This document shows, piece by piece, positions 1-9,389 of a stretch of DNA of 64,000 bases. Below the pieces are notes generated by a model. The model was not told the origin of the DNA. It ran no database searches and saw nothing but the letters and a program-made list of their open reading frames with translations. A program made the translations under genes and the position numbers. Each line of letters opens with the position of its first letter. The stretch's first letter is position 1. The stretch is from contig NZ_CP061281.1 in assembly GCF_014621695.1 (NCBI RefSeq), positions 2,356,001 to 2,420,000 of the forward strand. The letters are read 5' to 3'. This DNA comes from Streptomyces xanthii (GTDB lineage: Bacteria > Actinomycetota > Actinomycetes > Streptomycetales > Streptomycetaceae).

Positions 1-1776
1 CAGGACGATCTCCCTACGCGCAAGGGCGCGACCGGCGCCCTGCTGCGGTCCTTGCTGCGGCCGCACCGGCGCGGGGTGTGGCTGACGGTGCTGGCGCTGC
101 TGTTGCAGCAGGGCGCGGTGCAGTCGGGGCCGCTGCTCGTGGCGTACGCGATCGACCGGGCGGTGCCCGCGCTCCGCGACGACTCCTACGGGCCGCTGAT
201 CGCGGTCGGGGTCGGGTTCCTGCTCGCGGCGTGCTGCTCGGCCGCGTTCCTGTACGCGTACATCCAGCTGTCGGCCCGGGTCAGTCAGGACGTGCTGCTC
301 GATCTGCGCGGCCGGATCTTCCGGCACGCGCAGGCGCTGAGCGTCGACTTCCACGACCGGTACACCTCGGGCCGGGTCATCTCGCGGGCCACGACGGACG
401 TCGAGTCGCTGCGCGAGCTGCTCAGCGAGGGCCTGCAGGAACTGGTCAACGTCATTCTGGCCTCCGTCTACATCACGGTGATGCTGCTCTGGCTCGACCT
501 GGGCATCGGCGCGGTCGCGGCGGTCTCGTTCGTGCCGCTGTACGTGCTGATCCGGCTGTACCGGCGGCGGGCGGCGCGCGCGTACGGGGAGCGGTCCTCG
601 GCGATCGCGGCGGTCATCGTGAAGTTCGTCGAGACGATGAACGGGGTCCGGCCGGTGCGGGCGTTCCGCCGCGAGGACGCGAACGACGCGGACTTCGGGC
701 GGCTCAACCACCGGCACGAGCGGGCGAACGGCACGGCGATGCTGGAGATGGCCCGCTACGTCGTCGGCTCGCGGATCATCGCGAACACGGCGGTGGCCGG
801 AATGGTCCTGTGGGGTGCCTACCGGGTGGCGGGCGGGACGCTCGCGCTGGGGGTGCTGGCGGCGGCGGTCCTGTTCGTGCGGCGGCTGTACGACCCGATC
901 GACCGGCTCGCGATGTTCCTCAACTCGTACGAGTCCGCGGCGGCGTCACTGAAGAAGATCGCGGGGCTGCTGGAGCAGGTGCCGTCGGTGCCGGAGCCGG
1001 GCGCGCCGCGCGAGCTGCCGGAGCGGAGCGGTGAACTGCCGGGCCGGGACGTCGAGTTCCGGGACGTGTCGTTCGGGTACCGCACCGGTGGCGAGGTGCT
1101 GCCGCGCTTCGACCTGCGGATGCCGGCCGGGCAGACGGTCGCGGTCGTCGGTTCGACCGGCGCGGGCAAGTCGACCCTCGCGAAGCTCCTGGCCCGCTTC
1201 TACGATCCCTCGCACGGGCAGGTGCTGCTCGACGGGGTCGACCTGCGGGAGCTGTCCACGGCGGCGCTGCGGCGCGGGGTGGTGATGGTGACGCAGGAGG
1301 CGTTCCTGTTCTCCGGGACGGTCGCGGAGAACATCGCGATCGGGCGGCCCGAGGCGAGCCGGGAGGAGATCGAGCGGGCGGCGAAGGCGATCGGCGCGCA
1401 CGACTTCATCATGGCGCTGCCGGACGGGTACGACACGGACGTGCGCAAGCGCGGCGGGCGCATCTCGGCCGGTCAGCGGCAGTTGGTGGCGTTCGCGCGG
1501 GCGCTGCTCGCGGATCCGGCGGTGCTGATCCTGGACGAGGCGACGAGCTCGCTCGACATTCCCGGGGAGCGGGCGGTGCAGCGCGCGATGCGGACGGTGT
1601 TGCGTGGGCGCACCGCGGTGGTGATCGCGCACCGGCTCTCGACGGTGGAGATCGCGGACCGGGTTCTGGTGATGGCTCACGGCCGCGTGGTGGAGGACGG
1701 CCCGCCGTCCGAACTCATCTCCGGCACGGGCACGTTCGCGACGCTCCACCAGGCCTGGCGGGACAGCATCCACTGA
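1..1776 (+). CDS. ABC transporter, fused permease/ATP-binding protein (5' end missing)
   Basis: This is a type-I exporter half-transporter: a membrane domain fused to an ATPase, pumping an unknown substrate outward as a dimer. The reading frame is open to the window edge, so the true start lies upstream; 591 residues are visible. Visible residues 1 to about 310 hold the hydrophobic ABC_membrane helices. The nucleotide-binding domain follows, with Walker A GSTGAGKST (about 384), signature ISAGQRQL (about 488), Walker B VLILDEATS (about 510) and H-loop IAHRLST. In Streptomyces such genes usually come in pairs, so a partner half-transporter gene is expected just upstream. A long inverted repeat follows the stop. 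Confidence 0.93.
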   Translation, partial: QDDLPTRKGATGALLRSLLRPHRRGVWLTVLALLLQQGAVQSGPLLVAYAIDRAVPALRDDSYGPLIAVGVGFLLAACCSAAFLYAYIQLSARVSQDVLLDLRGRIFRHAQALSVDFHDRYTSGRVISRATTDVESLRELLSEGLQELVNVILASVYITVMLLWLDLGIGAVAAVSFVPLYVLIRLYRRRAARAYGERSSAIAAVIVKFVETMNGVRPVRAFRREDANDADFGRLNHRHERANGTAMLEMARYVVGSRIIANTAVAGMVLWGAYRVAGGTLALGVLAAAVLFVRRLYDPIDRLAMFLNSYESAAASLKKIAGLLEQVPSVPEPGAPRELPERSGELPGRDVEFRDVSFGYRTGGEVLPRFDLRMPAGQTVAVVGSTGAGKSTLAKLLARFYDPSHGQVLLDGVDLRELSTAALRRGVVMVTQEAFLFSGTVAENIAIGRPEASREEIERAAKAIGAHDFIMALPDGYDTDVRKRGGRISAGQRQLVAFARALLADPAVLILDEATSSLDIPGERAVQRAMRTVLRGRTAVVIAHRLSTVEIADRVLVMAHGRVVEDGPPSELISGTGTFATLHQAWRDSIH

Positions 1777-1845
1777 CCCTGGCGCGGGGGCCGACCCGAG
1801 GATCGACCCCGCCGTAGGGGCCGAGGATCGTCGCGGGGTGCTGCG

Positions 1846-1978
1846 CCGTCGTGGCTGGTCGCGCAGTTCCCCGCGCCCCTGATGGGCACACTCCGTGCGC
1901 CCCCAGGGGCCCGGGGCGGGGCTCCGGGTAGGTGCGCCCCGTCAGGGGCGCGGGGAACTGCGCGACCAGCCACGACGG
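1846..1978. repeat. 37-bp perfect inverted repeat with 59-nt loop (member of dispersed repeat family)
   Basis: Positions 1846-1882 and 1942-1978 are exact reverse complements over 37 bp. The right arm contains AGGGGCGCGGGGAACTGCGC followed by GACCAGCCACGACG. The same core recurs at 22518-22822 and, more degenerate, at 57999-58160. It lies just downstream of the ABC transporter gene, so it can act as a strong transcription terminator. Its arm length and recurrence also suit a non-autonomous REP- or MITE-like element. Confidence 0.8.
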
Positions 1979-2256
1979 TGGCGCACCCGGCGACGAGAGC
2001 GCGAGGCACCGCGGCGCGGATCCGGCACCCGACGACGAGACTCTCCCTCACCGATCAATTCAAGCCACCGCAGCGACTTCAAGCCCCCGCTACTCCTGAG
2101 TCACCGGAGTCCGGCGTGCGGCCCGGAGGGAGCGGTTCCACGGGCGGGGCCACCCGCCCGGCCGAGACGTTCCCCGAGGTGACAGGCGCCCGGGACCCCC
2201 CGCACCGCCCCAACTCCCCCTCCGCATATCGAACATGACCACCCGCGCACCGAACC

Positions 2257-2312
2257 AATTCCGGCCAACCTCTTGATGCGCTCCTGACAGACGGCGCTCT
2301 CTGCTGCCACTC
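2257..2312 (+). promoter_or_regulatory. Conserved protease upstream block, copy 1
   Basis: AATTCCGGCCAACCT (2257-2271), TGCG (2277), TGACA (2285-2289) and GCTGCCAC (2303-2310) recur at exactly the same spacing upstream of the second M4 protease (from 4785). TGACA sits where a -35 element would, with about 17 bp to the CCAC-containing segment. The block is most simply read as a promoter plus activator or repressor site common to the two genes. The start codon is 272 bp from its first base. Confidence 0.55.
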
Positions 2313-2528
2313 TTCCCTCGGCCACCGCGCAGCTGCCCCACAGCTCACCGCGGCCGGCCACAGCACATCCCTGCGCACCACCGCGCCCTGCACGGCCGCA
2401 CCGCTGCGCAGAAGCACCGCTGTACCGACGCACCAAGGCACAGACGCACTGCGTTCTGCCCGGACGGCCACCGCCGTCCGTTCCCCACTGGCCGCGCACC
2501 CAGGCGGCCACGCAGAAGGAGTCCCGCG

Positions 2529-4616
2529 TTGAGAAGCACCTCCACCTCCCACAGATCCGCCTCCGTCCGACGCCGCGCGACCGCCGCCGCGGCCGTGGGC
2601 GCCGTATCGGCCCTGCTGGCCGTGGCGTTCCAGTCGGGTCCGGCCACCGCGGCCGACGCCCGTGACGGCGGCCCCGCCGCCGCGAAGGTCACCGCGAACA
2701 TGGCGCGCGGCGCCGACAAGGGCGCCCTGCCCGCGAAGCTGACCCCCTCCCAGCGCGCCGAGCTGATCCGCAAGGCGAACGCCGGCAAGGCGGACACCGC
2801 CAAGGACCTGCGCCTGGGCGCCCAGGAGAAGCTCGTCGTCCGCGACGTGATCCAGGACCGCGACGGCACGACGCACACCCGCTACGAGCGGACCTACGCG
2901 GGTCTGCCCGTCCTGGGCGGCGACATGGTCGTCGACACCGCGAAGTCCGGTGCGCGGCAGGGCGTGACGAAGGCGTCCAAGGCGCAGCTCAAGGGCGTGG
3001 ACACCACGGCGGACGTGAAGCCGGCGACGGCCGAGGCGCAGGCGCTGAAGCTGGCGAAGGCCGACGGTTCGAAGCGGACCGAGGCCGACCGGGCGCCGCG
3101 CAAGGTCGTGTGGCTGGGCGAGGGTTCCAAGGGGCAGCCCACGCTCGCGTACGAGACGGTGGTCGGGGGCCTCCAGGACGACGGCACGCCCAACGAGCTG
3201 CACGTCATCACCGACGCGGCGACCGGCAAGAAGCTGCACGAGTGGCAGGGCATCGAGAACGGCACGGGCAACACGCAGTACAGCGGCCAGGTCACCCTGG
3301 GCTCCACGCAGTCGGGTTCGACGTACAACCTGACCGACGGCGCCCGCGGCGGCCACAAGACGTACAACCTGAACCACGGCACGTCGGGCACCGGCACGCT
3401 CTTCTCGGGCTCCGACGACGTGTGGGGCAACGGCTCCCCCTCCAACCTGGAGACGGCGGGCGCCGACGCCGCGTACGGCGCCGCGGAGACGTGGGACTAC
3501 TACAAGAACGTGCAGGGCCGCAGCGGCATCCGTGGGGACGGTGTCGGCGCGTACAGCCGGGTGCACTACGGCAACAACTACGTCAACGCGTTCTGGGACG
3601 ACAGCTGCTTCTGCATGACGTACGGCGACGGCACCAACAACGCCGCCCCGCTGACCTCGCTCGACGTGGCGGCGCACGAGATGACGCACGGTGTCACCTC
3701 GGCCACCGCGGGCCTGGTCTACAGCGGTGAGTCCGGTGGCCTGAACGAGGCGACCTCGGACATCATGGCCGCGGCCGTCGAGTTCTACTCGAACACCTCC
3801 GCCGACCCGGGCGACTACCTCGTCGGCGAGAAGATCGACATCAACGGCGACGGCACCCCGCTGCGTTACATGGACAAGCCGAGCAAGGACGGCGCGTCCA
3901 AGGACTCGTGGTACTCGGGCGTCGGCAACGTCGACGTGCACTACTCGTCGGGTGTCGCCAACCACTTCTTCTACCTGCTCAGCGAGGGCAGCGGCGCCAA
4001 GACCGTCAACGGGGTCAACTACGACTCGCCGACCTCCGACGGCCTCCCGGTCACCGGCATCGGCCGCGACAAGGCCGCGCTGATCTGGTTCAAGGCGCTC
4101 ACCACGAAGTTCACGTCGACCACCAACTACGCGGCGGCCCGCACCGGCACGCTCGCGGCGGCCGGCGACCTGTACGGCACGACGTCCGCCGAGTACAAGG
4201 CGGTCCAGGACGCGTGGGCCGGCGTCAACGTCGGCACCCGCTCCGGCGGCGGCGACCCGGGCACCGGCAAGGTGTTCACCAACGACACGAACGTCAACAT
4301 CCCGGACTACCCGGGTACGGCGGTCACCTCGTCCGTGACGGTCTCCGGCGTCAGCGGCAACGCGCCGTCGACCCTCCAGGTCGGCGTGGACATCGTCCAC
4401 ACCTACAGCGGTGACCTGGTCGTCGACCTGGTCGCCCCCGACGGCTCGGTCTACAACCTGAGCAACCGGTCCGGCGGCAGCGCCGACAACATCCAGAAGA
4501 CGTTCACCGTGAACGCCTCCTCCGAGGTCGCCAACGGCACCTGGAAGCTGCGCGTCCAGGACAAGGCGTCCTACGACACCGGGTACATCAACAGCTTCAA
4601 GCTGACGTTCCCGTAA
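2529..4616 (+). CDS. Secreted M4 (thermolysin-type) zinc metalloprotease with C-terminal P-domain
   Basis: This is an extracellular neutral protease of 695 aa. The TTG start at 2529 follows the SD AGAAGGAG. A twin-arginine-rich signal peptide ends near ATA-AD (about 42). An FTP/PepSY propeptide follows, then the M4 catalytic domain with zinc motif HEMTH at 383-387, the third ligand in GGLNEATSD and the catalytic His region VHYSSGVANHF. After a Gly/Pro linker (about 575) the last 100 residues form a proprotein-convertase P-domain (LQVGVDIVHTYSGDLVVDL), thought to aid folding or substrate binding. The neighbour at 4915 is a paralogue lacking the P-domain. Its role is probably mycelial or environmental protein digestion. 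Confidence 0.95.
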   Translation: MRSTSTSHRSASVRRRATAAAAVGAVSALLAVAFQSGPATAADARDGGPAAAKVTANMARGADKGALPAKLTPSQRAELIRKANAGKADTAKDLRLGAQEKLVVRDVIQDRDGTTHTRYERTYAGLPVLGGDMVVDTAKSGARQGVTKASKAQLKGVDTTADVKPATAEAQALKLAKADGSKRTEADRAPRKVVWLGEGSKGQPTLAYETVVGGLQDDGTPNELHVITDAATGKKLHEWQGIENGTGNTQYSGQVTLGSTQSGSTYNLTDGARGGHKTYNLNHGTSGTGTLFSGSDDVWGNGSPSNLETAGADAAYGAAETWDYYKNVQGRSGIRGDGVGAYSRVHYGNNYVNAFWDDSCFCMTYGDGTNNAAPLTSLDVAAHEMTHGVTSATAGLVYSGESGGLNEATSDIMAAAVEFYSNTSADPGDYLVGEKIDINGDGTPLRYMDKPSKDGASKDSWYSGVGNVDVHYSSGVANHFFYLLSEGSGAKTVNGVNYDSPTSDGLPVTGIGRDKAALIWFKALTTKFTSTTNYAAARTGTLAAAGDLYGTTSAEYKAVQDAWAGVNVGTRSGGGDPGTGKVFTNDTNVNIPDYPGTAVTSSVTVSGVSGNAPSTLQVGVDIVHTYSGDLVVDLVAPDGSVYNLSNRSGGSADNIQKTFTVNASSEVANGTWKLRVQDKASYDTGYINSFKLTFP

Positions 4617-4677
4617 GTCGCACGCAGGGCCCGCGCGGGACCCGCACAGGTCCCGCGCGACAGCCCCCTTTCTACTG

Positions 4678-4719
4678 GGCGCGCCGCACCGGAGGTTCAA
4701 CTCCCCGGTGCGGCGCGCC
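4678..4719 (+). terminator. Strong hairpin terminator after first M4 protease
   Basis: GGCGCGCCGCACCGG (4678-4692) pairs perfectly with 4705-4719 around a 12-nt loop, about 60 nt after the stop codon. No T-tract follows, which is common for Streptomyces terminators. Confidence 0.75.
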
Positions 4720-4784
4720 TGTTCAGTTGGCGGAGGGGCCGCGGAGCGTTCGCAATCCGTGCGTCAGTTTTCGCTCAACGAACG

Positions 4785-4840
4785 AATTCCGGCCAACCTG
4801 CGGTTGCGTACATGACATCTCCGGGTTCCGGCTGCCACAG
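4785..4840 (+). promoter_or_regulatory. Conserved protease upstream block, copy 2
   Basis: AATTCCGGCCAACCT (4785-4799), TGCG (4805), TGACA (4813-4817) and GCTGCCAC (4831-4838) match copy 1 at 2257 element for element and gap for gap. Flanking sequence is unrelated. The start codon of the second protease is 130 bp from its first base. Confidence 0.55.
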
Positions 4841-4914
4841 TTTTCCCGCACGTACCGCACGGCAAAGCTCACCCCCCACATCCTCACCCCCCACATTCCA
4901 GAGGAGCTTTCTTC

Positions 4915-6480
4915 GTGACCCCCCACATATCCCGGCGCACCACTCTGTCCATCGCCACGGCCGTCGCCGCCGGCGCGCTCCTGACGGGCGCGCTCACCAC
5001 CACCGGCGCCTCGGCCCAGCCCTCCGCTCCCTCGGCCACCCCACTGGCCCTGAGCGCGACGGCCCACGCGGACCTCATGCACGACGCGAGCGCCCAGGCG
5101 GCCGACACTGCCAAGGAGTTGAAGCTCGGCTCCAAGGAGAAGCTGGTCGTCCGTGACGTGGTCAAGGACCGCGACGGCGCCACGCACACCCGCTACGAGC
5201 GCACCTATGAGGGCCTGCCCGTCCTCGGCGGCGACCTGGTCGTCCACCGGACCAAGTCCGGTGCGCGCGAGGGCGTCACCCGCGCCACCTCCAAGTCGAT
5301 CGACGTGGCGACCTCGGGCGCCTCGCTGAAGGCCGCTCCGTCCGGCGCCCGCAAGGTCGTCTGGGCCGCCTCCGGCACCCCGCGCCTGGCCTACGAGAAG
5401 GTCGTCAAGTCCACGGAGAAGGACGGCACTCCGAGCCGCCTGCACGTCATCACCGACGCCGCCACCGGCAAGAAGATCTTCTCCTACGACGACATCAAGA
5501 CCGGCACCGGCGAGTCGCAGTACAGCGGCAGCGTCGAGGTCGGCAGCAAGGAGTCCGGCGGCTCGTTCGCCCTCACGGACGACACGCGCGGCGGCCACTC
5601 CACGTACGACCTGAAGCACGGCGAGTCCGGCCAGGGCACGCTGTTCACGGACGACGACGACAAGTGGGGTGACGGCACCACCAACGACGCCGCCACCGCC
5701 GGTGTCGACGCCGCCTACGGCGCGCAGGTCACCTGGGACTACTACAAGAGCGTGCACGGCCGCAGCGGCATCAACGGCGACGGCAAGGGCGCGTACTCCC
5801 GGGTCCACTACGGCAACGCGTACGTCAACGCGTTCTGGGACGACAGCTGCTTCTGCATGACCTACGGCGACGGCGAGGGCGACGCCAAGCCGCTCACGTC
5901 GATCGACGTGGCCGCGCACGAGATGAGCCACGGCGTCACCGCGGCCACCGGCAACATGGAGTACTCGGGCGAGTCCGGCGGCCTGAACGAGGCGACGTCC
6001 GACATCTTCGGCACGTCCGTGGAGTTCTACGCGAACAACTCCAAGGACGTCGGTGACTACCTCATCGGCGAGATGATCGACATCAACGGCGACGGCTCGC
6101 CGCTGCGCTACATGGACAAGCCGAGCAAGGACGGCTCCTCGCTCGACTCCTGGTCGGCCGACGCCGGGAACGTGGACGTCCACTACTCCTCCGGCATCGC
6201 GAACCACTTCTTCTACCTGCTCAGCGAGGGCAGCGGCAAGAAGACGATCAACGGCGTCGACTACGACTCGCCGACCTCGGACGGCTCCACCGTCACGGGC
6301 ATCGGCCGGGACAAGGCCGAGAAGATCTGGTTCAAGGCCCTGACGACGTACTTCACGTCGACGACGGACTACGCCGACGCCCGCAAGGGCACGATCAGCG
6401 CCGCCACCGACCTGTACGGGGCCGACTCGGCCGAGGTCAAGGCCGTCGAGGCCGCCTGGTCCGGCGTGAACGTCAAGTAA
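4915..6480 (+). CDS. Secreted M4 (thermolysin-type) zinc metalloprotease
   Basis: This 521-aa extracellular neutral protease is paralogous to the upstream gene. The GTG start at 4915 follows an AGAGGAG SD. The signal peptide has RR near the N-terminus and an Ala-rich core ending near ASA (about 35). The propeptide contains KEKLVVRDVVKDRDG, nearly the same as its paralogue. The catalytic domain carries HEMSH at 335-339, GGLNEATSD for the third zinc ligand and VHYSSGIANHFFYLL with the catalytic His. It stops at the end of the M4 C-terminal helical domain (SGVNVK), so it lacks the P-domain. The pair looks like a tandem duplication, with gain or loss of the P-domain. Confidence 0.95.
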   Translation: MTPHISRRTTLSIATAVAAGALLTGALTTTGASAQPSAPSATPLALSATAHADLMHDASAQAADTAKELKLGSKEKLVVRDVVKDRDGATHTRYERTYEGLPVLGGDLVVHRTKSGAREGVTRATSKSIDVATSGASLKAAPSGARKVVWAASGTPRLAYEKVVKSTEKDGTPSRLHVITDAATGKKIFSYDDIKTGTGESQYSGSVEVGSKESGGSFALTDDTRGGHSTYDLKHGESGQGTLFTDDDDKWGDGTTNDAATAGVDAAYGAQVTWDYYKSVHGRSGINGDGKGAYSRVHYGNAYVNAFWDDSCFCMTYGDGEGDAKPLTSIDVAAHEMSHGVTAATGNMEYSGESGGLNEATSDIFGTSVEFYANNSKDVGDYLIGEMIDINGDGSPLRYMDKPSKDGSSLDSWSADAGNVDVHYSSGIANHFFYLLSEGSGKKTINGVDYDSPTSDGSTVTGIGRDKAEKIWFKALTTYFTSTTDYADARKGTISAATDLYGADSAEVKAVEAAWSGVNVK

Positions 6481-6563
6481 GACAGCAGCACCGGCAGTTC
6501 CCGAGAGAGTCCCAGAGGTAGTTCAGCGGTAGTTCCACCAGCAGTCCCTCCGGTGGTTCACGG

Positions 6564-6594
6564 GCGCCCGGGTCGTCGTCACGACGGCCCGGGC
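6564..6594. terminator. Bidirectional terminator between M4 protease and glgP
   Basis: A 14-bp stem (6564-6577 with 6581-6594, one G-T pair) closes a 3-nt loop. It lies between two convergent genes, so it can serve both strands. Confidence 0.75.
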
Positions 6595-6624
6595 GTCCGC
6601 GTCTGTGCCTGTGGGTGGCCGCGT

Positions 6625-9201
6625 TCAGCGCAGGAGCACGCCGCCGCCCTCCCCGGCCGCCTGCGCGGGCACGGCCACCAGGCCGGTCTCCGCCGGGGAC
6701 GCGAGCAGCGGGTGGTGCGGCAGGACGCGGACCGTGTAGCCGTACGGGCCGGTGCGGTCCAGGGCGAGGGGGCCCGCGTACGACCAGCGGCCCGCGCCGT
6801 CCGGTCCGCCGGCCGGTGCGAGCCGTACGGTCGTCGGCCGCGCGAGCGTGTCCTCGGCGTCGACGCGCCCGGCGACGGCCTGCACCTCGACGTCGTCCGG
6901 CGTCAACTCCCCGAGTTCCACCGTCACATGGAGGTCCAGGGTGCTGCCGAGCGCGGTGCCGCTCGGTGCTCCCACGTAGGTGACGGCGACCCGCGGCCAG
7001 GCGGCGCGCACCCGTTCCTTCCAGGCCGCGAGCCGCCGCGCCGCCTCCGGGGTCAGCGCCCGTGCCGAGCGCGCCGCAGGGGCGTAGAGCCGCTCCACGT
7101 ACGCGCGGACCATGCGGTCGGCGAGGACCTTGGGGCCGAGCCGGGTGAGGGTCGCGCGGACCATCGCGAGCCAGCGGTCGGGCCGTCCGTCCGGGCCGCG
7201 CTCGTAGAAGAGGGGGGTCACCCGGCGTTCCAGCAGGTCGTAGAGGGCGGCGGCCTCCAGCTCGTCGCGCCGGTCCTCGTCGGTGCCGGTGCCGTCGGCG
7301 GGCGGGATCGCCCAGCCGAAGTCGGGCTCGTACCACTCGTCCCACCAGCCGTCGGGCACGGACAGGTTGAGGCAGCCGTTCAGGGCGGCCTTCATGCCGC
7401 TGGTGCCGCAGGCCTCCAGGGGGCGTACGGGGTTGTTCAGCCACACGTCGCAGCCGGGGTAGAGGGTGCGCGCCATGCCCATCCCGTAGTCGGGCAGGAA
7501 GACGACGCGGTGGCGCACGCGCGGGTCGTCGGTGAAGCGGACGAGTTCCTGGATCAGCCGCTTGCCGCCGTCGTCGGCCGGGTGCGCCTTGCCCGCGACG
7601 ACGATCTGCACGGGCCGCTCCGGGTCGAGCAGCAGCCTGGTCAGCCGCTCCGGGTCGCGCAGCATCAGCGTGAGCCGCTTGTACGAGGGGACGCGGCGGG
7701 CGAAGCCGATGGTGAGGACGTCGGGGTCCAGGGCGCCGTCGATCCAGCTCCGCTCGGCGGCGCCCGCGCCGCGCCGGCGCCAGGAGTCGTCGAGCCGCTC
7801 GCGCACCTCGTCGACGAGCCGGCCGCGCAGCTCCCGGCGCAGCCGCCACAGCTCCTGGTCGGTGACGCCGTCGAACCGGGCCGGGTCCCCGGGGTCCGCC
7901 GCCCCGTCCGCGCCGAGCCGGAGGACCTCGGGGGCGACCCAGGTGGGCGCGTGCACACCGTTGGTGACGGAGGTGATCGGCACCTCGTCGGCGTCGAACC
8001 CGGGCCACAGTCCGGCGAACATCGCGCGGCTCACCCTGCCGTGCAGGGCCGAGACCCCGTTGGCGCGCTGGGCGAGCCGGAGCCCCATGACGGCCATGTT
8101 GAAGACGTGCGGGTCGCCGCCCGGGTACGTCTCCGCGCCCAGGGCGAGGATCCGCTCCACGCCCAGGTCGGGCAGTTCGGCGTCCTTGCCGAAGTGGGCG
8201 GCGACGAGTGCGCGTCCGAAGCGGTCGATGCCGGCCGGGACGGGCGTGTGCGTGGTGAAGACGGTGCCGGCCCGCACGGCCTCCAGCGCGGCGTCGAAGT
8301 CCAGGCCGGCGGCGACGTGTCCGGCGATCCGCTCGACGCCGAGGAAGCCCGCGTGGCCCTCGTTGCTGTGGAAGACCTCCGGCGCGGGGTGCCCGGTGAT
8401 CCGGCAGTACGCCCGCACGGCGCGCACGCCGCCGATGCCGAGCAGCATCTCCTGGAGCAGCCGGTGCTCGCTGCCGCCCCCGTACAGCCGGTCGGTCACC
8501 TCGCGGGCGGGCCCGTCGTTCTCCTCGACGTCCGAGTCGAGCAGCAGCAGCGGCACCCGGCCGACCCGGGCCTGCCAGATCCGGGCCCGCAGCGCGCGCC
8601 CGCCGGGCAGGGCGAGCGTCACCCGGGCGGGCGTGCCGTCGGCCTCGCGCAGCGGGCTCAGCGGCAGCTCGTCGGGGTCGTCGACGGGGTACGCCTCCTG
8701 CTGCCAGCCGTCCCGGGACAGGGACTGCCGGAAGTACCCGTGCCGGTACAGCAGTCCGACGCCGACGATGGGCACGCCGAGGTCGCTCGCGGCCTTGAGG
8801 TGGTCGCCGGCGAGGATGCCGAGGCCGCCGGAGTACTGGGGCAGCGCGGCGGTGATGCCGAACTCGGGCGAGAAGTAGGCGACGGCGGCGGGCGGTTCAC
8901 CGTCGCACCGCTGGAACCAGCGCTCCCCGTGCAGGTAGGCGCGCAGCTCGTCGGCGGCCTCGCGCAGCCGGGTCAGGAAACCCGTGTCGGCGGCGAGTTC
9001 CGCGAGCCGGGCCGCCGGCACGTCCCCGAGCAGCTTCACGGGGTCCTGCCCGCACGCGGCCCAGCGGCCGGGGTCGACGGCGGCGAACAGGTCGCGGGTG
9101 GCGGGATGCCAGGACCAGCGCAGATTGCCGGCGAGGTCGTGGAGCGGGGCGAGCGGTCCGGGCAGGACGGGACGGACGGTGAATCGGCGGATGGCCTTCA
9201 C
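6625..9201 (-). CDS. glgP: Alpha-glucan (glycogen/maltodextrin) phosphorylase
   Basis: This GT35 enzyme releases glucose-1-phosphate from alpha-1,4-glucan using phosphate and pyridoxal phosphate; it is cytoplasmic. It has 858 residues from a GTG at 9201 with SD GGGGA (the frame extends upstream, but MKAIRRFTVRPVLP is the family start). The N-terminus carries DUF3417 (LAGNLRWSWHPATRDLF). PYSGGLGILAGDHLKAASDLG is the conserved glucan-phosphorylase segment, and the PLP-lysine region reads EACGTSGMKAALNG. It lies divergent from the glgE operon but about 8 kb away, and supplies degradative capacity for the glucan made by GlgE/GlgB. Confidence 0.95.
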   Translation of the reverse strand: MKAIRRFTVRPVLPGPLAPLHDLAGNLRWSWHPATRDLFAAVDPGRWAACGQDPVKLLGDVPAARLAELAADTGFLTRLREAADELRAYLHGERWFQRCDGEPPAAVAYFSPEFGITAALPQYSGGLGILAGDHLKAASDLGVPIVGVGLLYRHGYFRQSLSRDGWQQEAYPVDDPDELPLSPLREADGTPARVTLALPGGRALRARIWQARVGRVPLLLLDSDVEENDGPAREVTDRLYGGGSEHRLLQEMLLGIGGVRAVRAYCRITGHPAPEVFHSNEGHAGFLGVERIAGHVAAGLDFDAALEAVRAGTVFTTHTPVPAGIDRFGRALVAAHFGKDAELPDLGVERILALGAETYPGGDPHVFNMAVMGLRLAQRANGVSALHGRVSRAMFAGLWPGFDADEVPITSVTNGVHAPTWVAPEVLRLGADGAADPGDPARFDGVTDQELWRLRRELRGRLVDEVRERLDDSWRRRGAGAAERSWIDGALDPDVLTIGFARRVPSYKRLTLMLRDPERLTRLLLDPERPVQIVVAGKAHPADDGGKRLIQELVRFTDDPRVRHRVVFLPDYGMGMARTLYPGCDVWLNNPVRPLEACGTSGMKAALNGCLNLSVPDGWWDEWYEPDFGWAIPPADGTGTDEDRRDELEAAALYDLLERRVTPLFYERGPDGRPDRWLAMVRATLTRLGPKVLADRMVRAYVERLYAPAARSARALTPEAARRLAAWKERVRAAWPRVAVTYVGAPSGTALGSTLDLHVTVELGELTPDDVEVQAVAGRVDAEDTLARPTTVRLAPAGGPDGAGRWSYAGPLALDRTGPYGYTVRVLPHHPLLASPAETGLVAVPAQAAGEGGGVLLR

Positions 9202-9389
9202 GGTTCCCCTTTCGCGCGGTGGGGGCTCGGCGGCGCGGGTCGCTCCCTCGACGGTAGGGGGTGGAGGCGGGGGCCTGCCACGGCGCGCGGCGGGGGCACG
9301 GGCGGCGGGCGGAACCGGGTGCGCGCCCCGCGCGTGGAAGACTGTCGGAACACGTGTGGGGATCAAGGGACTTGGGGGGCTGCGTTCGC

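Larger units (their letters stand above)
1777..2528. other. Intergenic region, 752 bp, no gene
   Basis: No convincing coding frame is present. It holds the 37-bp inverted repeat in its first third and, from 2257, the conserved upstream block shared with the second M4 protease. The stretch 2290-2515 is a long C-rich leader before the SD AGAAGGAG next to the TTG start at 2529. Confidence 0.6.

Noticed and set aside
2079..4700. Long minus-strand open frame (873 codons) antisense to the first M4 protease
   Set aside because: It is a shadow of strong GC3 bias: composition is Arg/Val/Gly-rich, no domain is recognised, and the plus-strand gene has clear catalytic motifs.
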